Positions 1 through 4,962 of a stretch of 6,512 bases of DNA are shown here, one piece after another. Origin of the DNA: Verrucomicrobiia bacterium (lineage in GTDB: Bacteria; Verrucomicrobiota; Verrucomicrobiae; Limisphaerales; UBA11358); contig JASHZU010000280.1 in assembly GCA_030042375.1 (NCBI GenBank), positions 1 through 6,512 on the forward strand, written 5' to 3'. The position numbers were made by a program, and so were the translations under genes. The notes below the pieces were generated by a model, which saw only the letters and a list, made by a program, of their open reading frames with translations, ran no database searches and was not told the origin of the DNA. Position 1 is the stretch's first letter; every line of letters starts with the position of its first letter.

Positions 1-641
1 GTGTGCGAATCCGTTCCCACCAGCGTGTCCGGATAATAAACTGAGTCCGCATTCGAAAGGACGCCCTTGGCCAGATATTCCAAATTCACCTGGTGCACGA
101 TGCCGATGCCCGGTGGCACCACTTTGAACGTATCAAACGCCTGCATGCCCCACTTCAAAAATTGATAGCGCTCGCGATTGCGCTGGAATTCGATTTCAAG
201 GTTCCGCTGCAATGCATCCGCCGTTCCGAAGAAATCCACCTGCACGGAATGGTCCACGACCAAATCCACCGGCACCAGCGGCTCGATGATTTTCGGATTC
301 TTGCCCAGCTTGGCCGCGGCGCTGCGCATCGCCGCCAAATCCACCAGCAACGGCACGCCCGTGAAATCCTGCAATACAATCCGTGCCACCACGAACGGGA
401 TTTCCGCCGTGCGCGTCTCGTTGGCCTTCCAATTAGCCAGTTCGCGCACATTTTCTTCCGTCACTTTTTTACCGTCGCAATTCCGCAAAATCGATTCCAG
501 CACCAGGCGGATGGACACCGGCAGTTTCGAGATTGGTCCCACACCCGCTTTTTCCAGCGCCGGCAGCGAATAAAATTTCCCCTGCTTTCCATTGCCTGAG
601 TCAAAGGTCTGCAGTGAATTAAATAAATTATGCACACTCAT
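1..641 (-). CDS. acnA: Aconitate hydratase, AcnA type (N-terminal 213 residues, cut by window edge)
   Basis: This is the N-terminal part of an aconitase, which interconverts citrate and isocitrate in the TCA cycle using a [4Fe-4S] cluster. The reading frame is open from the ATG at 641 to the window edge. It opens [13 protein letters not shown] and then shows conserved AcnA blocks: [22 protein letters not shown] (read in parts), [65 protein letters not shown] and, at the edge, [10 protein letters not shown] with its active-site Ser-His. Family members are about 890-900 residues, so roughly three quarters lies to the left of the window, including the Cys residues that hold the cluster. The start is fixed by a good Shine-Dalgarno sequence (AAAGGA, five bases before the ATG). 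The gene lies 83 bp downstream of an Rrf2-family regulator on the same strand and has its own candidate promoter. The family assignment is secure; regulation by the neighbour is inference. Confidence 0.96.
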   Translation of the reverse strand, partial: MSVHNLFNSLQTFDSGNGKQGKFYSLPALEKAGVGPISKLPVSIRLVLESILRNCDGKKVTEENVRELANWKANETRTAEIPFVVARIVLQDFTGVPLLVDLAAMRSAAAKLGKNPKIIEPLVPVDLVVDHSVQVDFFGTADALQRNLEIEFQRNRERYQFLKWGMQAFDTFKVVPPGIGIVHQVNLEYLAKGVLSNADSVYYPDTLVGTDSH

Positions 642-646
642 CTTTT

Positions 647-652
647 TCCTTT
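647..652 (-). promoter_or_regulatory. Ribosome binding site of acnA
   Basis: Read on the minus strand this is AAAGGA followed by AAAAG and the ATG at 641, a five-base spacing. It is the only strong Shine-Dalgarno sequence in the window and fixes the acnA start. Confidence 0.75.
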
Positions 653-658
653 TGAATG

Positions 659-687
659 AAAATGCGGCTTAAATGAAGGCATGTCAA
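659..687 (-). promoter_or_regulatory. Candidate promoter of acnA
   Basis: On the minus strand a consensus -35 TTGACA (682-687) is followed after 17 bases by CATTTT (659-664) as a poor -10, which matches TATAAT at only three positions. It lies between the end of the Rrf2 gene and the acnA start and would give a leader of roughly ten bases containing the Shine-Dalgarno sequence. The weak -10 is compatible with an activated or otherwise regulated promoter, but this is inference from sequence alone. Confidence 0.45.
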
Positions 688-724
688 GGAAGCGGGTGTC
701 GGGAACCTCTCCGCCGGCGCTTAT

Positions 725-1186
725 TTAAATGCCTTCTCCCTCAATGAAGCCCGACCAAACTTCGCTTTTGGTCATCGGCGAGCCTTTCGCCACTTCGGCG
801 AGCGTGGCGCGGTCCATCACACTGGCCACATAATTTCTGGTATCGAAAAATACACGCCGAAACCGGCAAACCGGCTCCTGCGAACAGCGCTTGTAACCCG
901 TCACGGAAACGCAATCAATCGGCGCCAAAATGCCGTCGAAATGCCGCACGACTTCGCCCATCGTGATGCGCGAGGGATCTTTGGCCAGCACATAACCGCC
1001 GCGCACACCCGCCAGGCTGTCCACCCAGCCCTGTGCCTTCAGCGCGAGCATGATTTGCTCAAGAAAGCGTTTGGGCACGTCGTTACGCCGCGCCAGTTCG
1101 CGAATCGGAATCGGCGAGCCCTGGTAATGTTCCACCAGCGTGAACAACGCCCGCAACGCATAATCAGTTTTCTTTGAGATACGCAC
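725..1186 (-). CDS. Rrf2-family transcriptional regulator with three Fe-S-type cysteines
   Basis: This 153-residue protein has the Rrf2/IscR layout: an N-terminal winged helix-turn-helix beginning MRISKKTDYALRAL, the family segment PIRELARRNDVPKRFLEQI (residues 27-45), and the wing VRGGYVLAKDPSRITMGEVV (61-80, read in parts). A cysteine loop follows with C92, C101 and C107 (C-x8-C-x5-C). In IscR, NsrR and RirA, three cysteines in this place bind a Fe-S cluster and make DNA binding depend on iron, nitric oxide or redox state. The spacing here differs slightly from IscR (C-x5-C-x5-C). The start is GTG at 1186: an in-frame TAA lies shortly upstream with no ATG between, and no clear Shine-Dalgarno sequence is present. 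The gene sits 76 bp after eboC and 83 bp before acnA, all on the minus strand. No iscS, iscU or suf genes are in view, so calling it IscR would go too far. Control of acnA and of itself is the simplest inference. Confidence 0.92.
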   Translation of the reverse strand: MRISKKTDYALRALFTLVEHYQGSPIPIRELARRNDVPKRFLEQIMLALKAQGWVDSLAGVRGGYVLAKDPSRITMGEVVRHFDGILAPIDCVSVTGYKRCSQEPVCRFRRVFFDTRNYVASVMDRATLAEVAKGSPMTKSEVWSGFIEGEGI

Positions 1187-1247
1187 AATAACGATGCTTG
1201 TGGTCGTAATTTAAGCTGCCGCCCGATGCTTCGCAATGATTATTGTG
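1184..1247. repeat. Inverted repeat CACAATAA / TTATTGTG spanning the Rrf2 start codon
   Basis: The perfect 8-base inverted repeat has CACAATAA at 1184-1191 and TTATTGTG at 1240-1247. The left arm contains the GTG start codon of the Rrf2 gene. Between the arms are two direct copies of CGATGCTT (1192-1199 and 1224-1231). The arrangement could be a pair of operator half-sites for autoregulation, because Rrf2 proteins bind as dimers near their own promoters, but the 48-base spacing is long and chance is possible. Confidence 0.35.
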
Positions 1248-1262
1248 CTTAAAACCATAGCC

Positions 1263-2117
1263 TTAAGTAGCCGGGATAAAACGCTGCAGAACCAACGTAC
1301 TGACAAATAAAACCACAAAAATCACAGCCAGCGCAATGGGACATTGCGGCGCGAGTGCCAGCCAATCCACCAAAATGATTCCCGCCAGCAACCCGGAAAC
1401 AATCCGGCCAACCACCAGCTCCCCAAAGAAAATGGTCCGGATGCAGCGGATAATCCATATAACCAGCACAACCGACATTGTAACGGCGGCCTTTCGCCAA
1501 ATGTACGGATCCATCAACATCGCCAGTACGATTGGTGCGGCCAAAAAAATGAGCGGCCAATAAGGAATTGGCCCGCGAAAACTTTCCCGCCGCGCAACGT
1601 AGCTCAGCCCAACGATATAAAACGCCAGTGCCATGCCGCACCAAATCGGCCAGCCGTTCAAGCCGCCAGCCCCTATCGTCCCCGCAATCACATAAACCCA
1701 AAACCGGCACAAGCCCATTAGCCACGGAGACGCCGTGACGACTTTGTGCGCCGCGTCGTAGATGATAATGCAAATTGCCAGGACCACCCCCAGCGCGCCC
1801 GTCCATTTTCCGCAGACGATTAAAAGCAGGATACCCAGCGCGAGCCATGCCCAGCCATATGCCCAGACGAGTTCCTCAGTAATCGCGCCGCTGGGAATGG
1901 GCCTCGACGAGCGCCGCTGGCGGTCGAAATCCACGTCGAAAGCATCGTTCAAAAACATGCCCGCGGTGTAAAGGGCGCTGGTACCGAGCAACAGAAACGG
2001 CAATTTCCAATAATTTTCGCCGCCCGAAAGCCACCATCCCGCCAGGCAATTGGACCAGACGGTTGGCAGATTCGAGACGCGGCCCAGGACGAGCAGCGTG
2101 CGAAATTTTTGATTCAT
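1263..2117 (-). CDS. eboC: UbiA-family prenyltransferase, EboC-like
   Basis: This is a 284-residue integral membrane protein of the UbiA superfamily, whose members move prenyl groups onto aromatic or other acceptors. The first Asp-rich motif is intact: N57-D58-x2-D61-x3-D65, followed by RRSSRPIPSG (68-77). The second motif reads YDAAHK (120-125) where many UbiA enzymes have a DxxxD signature, then SPWLMGLCRFWVYVIAG. This form fits the EboC branch. Hydrophobic segments run through most of the chain, giving about eight or nine membrane helices. I chose the ATG at 2117 because family-like sequence begins there (MNQKFRTLLVLGRVSNLPTVW); a TTG start at 2135 would add six residues. The gene follows eboE by 49 bases, and that interval holds an 18-codon mini-ORF. 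The partnership with eboE supports the name. The substrate is unknown: ebo genes are needed for export of scytonemin precursors in Nostoc, but nothing here identifies a product. Confidence 0.8.
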   Translation of the reverse strand: MNQKFRTLLVLGRVSNLPTVWSNCLAGWWLSGGENYWKLPFLLLGTSALYTAGMFLNDAFDVDFDRQRRSSRPIPSGAITEELVWAYGWAWLALGILLLIVCGKWTGALGVVLAICIIIYDAAHKVVTASPWLMGLCRFWVYVIAGTIGAGGLNGWPIWCGMALAFYIVGLSYVARRESFRGPIPYWPLIFLAAPIVLAMLMDPYIWRKAAVTMSVVLVIWIIRCIRTIFFGELVVGRIVSGLLAGIILVDWLALAPQCPIALAVIFVVLFVSTLVLQRFIPAT

Positions 2118-2170
2118 CCCCGTGAAGGAAAACAAAAACTGCCGCGCGTGAAAAGGAAGTTCGTTTTCAT
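2114..2170 (-). CDS. Possible 18-codon coupling ORF between eboE and eboC
   Basis: An ATG at 2170-2168 overlaps the eboE stop (ATGA, 2170-2167). Its frame runs 18 codons (MKTNFLFTRGSFCFPSRG) to a TGA at 2116-2114, which overlaps the eboC ATG (ATGA, 2117-2114). Stop/start overlaps at both ends would let ribosomes leaving eboE reinitiate twice and reach eboC, which has no usable Shine-Dalgarno sequence of its own. The peptide resembles nothing I know and may have no function. The geometry could also be chance. Confidence 0.25.
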   Translation of the reverse strand: MKTNFLFTRGSFCFPSRG

Positions 2171-3342
2171 GCTAATCCCCGTTCCGCCAATCGCGCCAGC
2201 GTCCATTCATATTCCGCGGCAATCTGCTCCACCACCGAGCGGGATTTTAATTCGGCCGGCAGCACTTCCCACGTGTAGGTTTCCATTTCCAAATGCGCGC
2301 AAGCCGTGGGATTTTTCGCGAGCCAATCCAGCGCGCCCAGCAAATGATCGCTGGTATTTTGAAACGGCGGAATCGCCGGGGCATGAAGCGGCACATGAAA
2401 ATGAATGCGCCACTCTGGCGGTTTTGAATTCCGAGTTTTGAATTTTGAATTGAAAGACAACGCATCCGGTAAATCGCGGAAATATTTTAGCTTTCCCTTT
2501 GCATCACGCGCGATGACCTGGTGCAGGTAAACGCCATCTGAAAATTTCTTCAATGCGACAAGCGCTTCCGGGGTCGCCGGGGTTTTCAAGGCGGAGCTTA
2601 AGTGGAGTTTACTGATTTTTATCCCGGCCTTTTGGAACGCGACTAGCGATTTTTGCGCGTCTTCAAATTCCACCGCGAAGTGGCAGCAATCGTAATTGAC
2701 ACCCAAGTATTCATCCAGACGCCGGTCGCCCGGATGCTCGTCCCGTAATTGTTCAAAGAACGAAATCGTTTCCGCGGTATTTTCCAGGAAGCAGAGCGGT
2801 TCGGGTTCCAGGCCCAGATGCAGTTTTTTGCCGGTGCGTTCGCAAAGGCCGGAAATATGTTCGATACAGCGCCAGAGGTTTTGGTGGATGGCTTGGCGCT
2901 GCCCGGCGGTCTGGATAAAGTCTTTGAAGGAACCGGGCAGGGTGCTCACGCTGCCTTCCACCCCATCCGGCACAAGCTCCGCCATCAGGTCAAAAAGCCG
3001 GTTCGTATAGGCGAGCCGGGCAGGAGATGTCCAATCGGGCAGATAAACCTTTTCCTTGACCCGCGAACCATGAAACCGGCCATAGGGGAATCCGTTAACG
3101 GTAAAGATATAACAATCGTTCTTATCAAGCCACTTTTTAAACGCTAATAGCGTTTTCCCATGGGCCAGTTCGGTTGCTGCCTGATTGCTCAGGCGCAGGC
3201 CAATGGCAAACGGCTTGCCCGGACTAACTCGGCGGCGGATGGCCAGGGTGTATTGCTTGAGGGATTCAAAGGTCTGGTTCCAGTCCTGGCCGCGGTGAAC
3301 GTTTGTACAATATGCCAGGTGCGCGCCGTAGTTTAATTTCAT
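2167..3342 (-). CDS. eboE: EboE-like metabolite-traffic protein (TIM-barrel, xylose isomerase-like)
   Basis: This 391-residue soluble protein matches EboE of the ebo cluster. Recognisable blocks are the N-terminus MKLNYGAHLAYCTNVHRG, then YIFTVNGFPYGRFHG (78-92) with VKEKVYLPDW just after, STLPGSFK (133-140), LGLEPEPLCFLENT (176-189), GVNYDCCHFAVEFED (214-228), KLHLSSAL (245-252), WRIHFHVPLH (311-320) and HLEMETYTWEVLP (350-362). The spaced Glu, Asp/His, His and Glu residues resemble the metal ligands of xylose isomerase/endonuclease IV-type barrels; catalysis has not been shown. An upstream ATG at 3363 would add seven residues. I prefer the ATG at 3342 because family proteins begin MKLN, and because the candidate promoter would start transcription at or after the upstream ATG. 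It would leave the later ATG with a GGGACGAG leader. Residues 296-307 come from an AT-rich repeat inserted in frame. The gene leads the run eboE-eboC-rrf2-acnA; the other ebo genes are not in view. Confidence 0.85.
   Translation of the reverse strand: MKLNYGAHLAYCTNVHRGQDWNQTFESLKQYTLAIRRRVSPGKPFAIGLRLSNQAATELAHGKTLLAFKKWLDKNDCYIFTVNGFPYGRFHGSRVKEKVYLPDWTSPARLAYTNRLFDLMAELVPDGVEGSVSTLPGSFKDFIQTAGQRQAIHQNLWRCIEHISGLCERTGKKLHLGLEPEPLCFLENTAETISFFEQLRDEHPGDRRLDEYLGVNYDCCHFAVEFEDAQKSLVAFQKAGIKISKLHLSSALKTPATPEALVALKKFSDGVYLHQVIARDAKGKLKYFRDLPDALSFNSKFKTRNSKPPEWRIHFHVPLHAPAIPPFQNTSDHLLGALDWLAKNPTACAHLEMETYTWEVLPAELKSRSVVEQIAAEYEWTLARLAERGLA
2422..2451. repeat. Short AT-rich repeat TTTTGAATT inside eboE
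   Basis: Three copies of TTTTGAATT occur at 2422-2430, 2436-2444 and 2443-2451, the last two overlapping with a seven-base period. Read on the minus strand they encode the segment SFNSKFKTRNSK (residues 296-307 of eboE), which separates two conserved blocks. The composition is unlike the surrounding gene and resembles intergenic AAATTC-type simple repeats. Confidence 0.6.
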
Positions 3343-3365
3343 GCCGTGTCTCGTCCCAAACATGG

Positions 3366-3393
3366 ATTAAAATATTTCTTTCGCAAGGTACAA
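3366..3393 (-). promoter_or_regulatory. Candidate promoter of eboE
   Basis: On the minus strand a -35-like TTGTAC (3388-3393) is followed after 16 bases by TTTAAT (3366-3371), which matches TATAAT at five of six positions. Transcription would begin about seven bases past the -10, at or just beyond the ATG at 3363. That favours the ATG at 3342 as the true eboE start. Confidence 0.5.
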
Positions 3394-3398
3394 AGGCG

Positions 3399-3427
3399 TT
3401 GACATCAATCAGGCAAACACCTAATTT
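3399..3427 (+). promoter_or_regulatory. Candidate promoter of the coiled-coil/lipoprotein pair
   Basis: A consensus -35 TTGACA (3399-3404) is followed after 17 bases by TAATTT (3422-3427), which keeps the key first T, A and final T of a -10. Transcription would start near 3434, giving a leader of about 17 bases with no Shine-Dalgarno sequence next to the ATG at 3451. A GAGGA at 3428-3432 is too far upstream to serve. This promoter lies back to back with that of eboE, with five bases between the two -35 elements. Confidence 0.6.
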
Positions 3428-3450
3428 GAGGAACTACAACAGATCCGGAC

Positions 3451-4218
3451 ATGCTCATTAGAATCAGTTTAATTGTGGCGATAGTCGCGGCGCTTGCCGC
3501 GGGAGTGGTGAATTTCACTGTCGTTAAGGGGAAAATTCAGGCGTTAACCGAAGACCGCGATACCCAGAAGAGTGAAAAAGAACAGGCACAAACCGAATTG
3601 GCCAAGACAAAGAGGACCCTCAAGCAGACGCAAGATACTCTGGCGCAAACACAGCAGCAATTGACTGATGCGCAAAACGCCGAACAAAAAGCAGAGAACG
3701 ATTTGGCCAAATCTCAAACCCAGGTGCAGGCTTTGACCGATCAACTGGCCAAGACCACTGCCCAACTCAACGATGCCCAGGCCGGTCTCGCTGCCTATAA
3801 GGCGACTGGCCTGACCGCGCAACAAGTCGCCGGCTTGGACAAAGAATTAAAACAAACGCAGGACGCACTGGACGTGGCGGATGATGAGAAGGCCGTTTTA
3901 ACGCGCACGGTCGCCAAATTGAACAACCAGCTTAATGAGATTCTTGTTCCTGGTTATGTCGTCATGCTGCCCGCCAGCCTTAAAGGCCAGGTTATGGCGG
4001 TGGATCCCAAATGGCAATTTGTGGTCTTGAACGTCGGGGAAAACCAGGGCGCTTTAAAAGACGGTGAAATGCTGGTGAGCCGTGACGGTAAACTGGTCGC
4101 TAAAGTCATCATTAGCAGCGTCCAAAGAAATCGCTGCATCGCCAACATGGTGCCGGGATGGCAGCTGGGCGATATCTATGAGGGCGATCAAGTGATTCCG
4201 GCCCATCCGGCCTCCTAA
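3451..4218 (+). CDS. Membrane-anchored coiled-coil protein with C-terminal beta domain, function unknown
   Basis: This protein has 255 residues and no family name I can give. One hydrophobic segment (about residues 5-24, LIRISLIVAIVAALAAGVV) is an uncleaved signal anchor, placing the rest in the periplasm. Residues 26-165 are rich in Gln, Lys, Glu, Thr and Ala with heptad spacing and no proline, a long coiled coil with a likely break at AAYKATGLTAQQ (114-125). The C-terminal 85 residues (from PGYVVMLPAS) look like a small beta domain: KGQVMAVDPKWQFVVLNVG, DGEMLVSRDGKLVAKVIISSV, then GDIYEGDQVIP. This pattern recalls the beta-barrel ends of MreC- or FlgT-type envelope proteins, but the likeness is by eye. 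In-frame TGA upstream (3427-3429) and the lack of another start support the ATG. A 55-residue lipoprotein follows one base after the stop, so the two are probably co-transcribed envelope proteins. Confidence 0.85.
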   Translation: MLIRISLIVAIVAALAAGVVNFTVVKGKIQALTEDRDTQKSEKEQAQTELAKTKRTLKQTQDTLAQTQQQLTDAQNAEQKAENDLAKSQTQVQALTDQLAKTTAQLNDAQAGLAAYKATGLTAQQVAGLDKELKQTQDALDVADDEKAVLTRTVAKLNNQLNEILVPGYVVMLPASLKGQVMAVDPKWQFVVLNVGENQGALKDGEMLVSRDGKLVAKVIISSVQRNRCIANMVPGWQLGDIYEGDQVIPAHPAS

Positions 4219-4219
4219 A

Positions 4220-4387
4220 ATGAAAGTTTCTGCGGTCCATCTTCTTTGGGTTCTTCTGCTGGCCGCATTTGTCTTCAGTATCACCGGCTGTTCCTCAGCC
4301 GAACCGGATAATGATTCCGTCCGTCCCTGGGACTCTCCGGGCGGCGGCGGAATGATGCCGATTCAGGACGAACAGCACCCCAACTAA
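4220..4387 (+). CDS. Small lipoprotein, function unknown
   Basis: This 55-residue protein has a type II signal peptide: MKVSAVHLLWVLLLAAFVFS and the lipobox I-T-G-C, with the lipidated cysteine at residue 24. The mature part is only 32 residues, acidic at first (SSAEPDNDSVRPWDSP), then a glycine run (GGGG, 41-44) and MMPIQDEQHPN. The Asp at mature position 4 or beyond does not give a clear Lol-avoidance signal: the residue after the Cys is Ser, which predicts the outer membrane if E. coli rules hold. The start lies one base after the stop of the coiled-coil gene and has no Shine-Dalgarno sequence, so it probably depends on translational coupling. Its TAA overlaps the TAG of the convergent cyclo-ligase gene. 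I recall small lipoproteins with an acidic-Asn-Asp stretch followed by a Pro-Trp motif in Verrucomicrobiota, a memory rather than a search result. Confidence 0.8.
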   Translation: MKVSAVHLLWVLLLAAFVFSITGCSSAEPDNDSVRPWDSPGGGGMMPIQDEQHPN

Positions 4388-4962
4388 GCCGGCAAACAAC
4401 GCGTAGGCGTTAAAACCACGTCCATTTTTACGTCGCTGTTTTCCACCGGAACCGCTCCCACTATTTGTTCGTCAAAGGCAATCCCGATTTTTGTTCCCGC
4501 GAAATCTTTCAGCAACCGGTCATAAAATCCTTTGCCGCGCCCAAGGCGATGGCCATTGGCATCGAACGCAATCCCGGGAACCAGCACCAAATCCAAATCG
4601 TCCAGCGGGATGGCCACGCACGTGGGCGCGGGCTCGCGGATGCCGAACTTGCCCGACATGATTTCCACATGGATGTCCTTCACGCGGCGCGAGTGATACG
4701 CCTGTTTGTCTTCGTCGAAACAGGGAAGGGCGATCATTTTTTTGCCGGCCAGCACCTCATTGAGTAACGGCCATAAATCCGGTTCATCCGGCCGCGAGGC
4801 AAAAAATAAAATCGAGGCCGCATTTTGGAAGACGGATTGTCCCTTGAGGCTGGCGCAAAGCTTTGCGGAATCTGATTGGCGTTTTTCGGCTGAAATATTT
4901 TTGAGGGCTGCGCGGATTTGCGAACGCAGTTCCGCCTTCGCTTCCTGTTCCTGAGTGTTCAT
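4384..4962 (-). CDS. 5-formyltetrahydrofolate cyclo-ligase (5,10-methenyltetrahydrofolate synthetase)
   Basis: This 192-residue cytosolic enzyme converts 5-formyl-THF to 5,10-methenyl-THF using ATP, returning a storage folate to one-carbon metabolism. Family marks are the N-terminal helix ELRSQIRAAL (11-20), ILFFASRPDEPD (51-62), KFGIREP (105-111), and the signature PGIAFDANGHRLGRGKGFYDR (129-149, read in parts), whose Gly-rich GRGKGFYDR loop binds the nucleotide phosphate and folate. MDVVLTPTR (180-188) closes the fold. Length is normal for the family. The start at 4962 is chosen because its ATGA overlaps the rarA stop; a start at 5001 would add 13 non-family residues lying inside rarA. Translation is probably coupled to rarA, as there is no Shine-Dalgarno sequence. 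The gene is often called ygfA, fau or mthfs in other species. Its TAG overlaps the convergent lipoprotein stop by three shared bases. Confidence 0.93.
   Translation of the reverse strand: MNTQEQEAKAELRSQIRAALKNISAEKRQSDSAKLCASLKGQSVFQNAASILFFASRPDEPDLWPLLNEVLAGKKMIALPCFDEDKQAYHSRRVKDIHVEIMSGKFGIREPAPTCVAIPLDDLDLVLVPGIAFDANGHRLGRGKGFYDRLLKDFAGTKIGIAFDEQIVGAVPVENSDVKMDVVLTPTRCLPA

Noticed and set aside
93..599. A 168-codon plus-strand open frame opposite acnA
   Set aside because: The minus-strand frame gives an unbroken, clearly conserved aconitase. The plus-strand product is His- and Arg-rich with no family likeness.
2422..2451. TTTTGAATT copies as a CRISPR or mobile-element remnant
   Set aside because: The units are nine bases, partly overlapping, without spacers, terminal inverted repeats or target-site duplication. 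A simple-sequence repeat explains them better.
4398..4411. Possible terminator hairpin AACGC-GTAG-GCGTT at the convergent gene ends
   Set aside because: The stem is only five pairs. It has only a short A run after it on the plus strand, no T-tract in the minus direction, and sits within the cyclo-ligase coding sequence.
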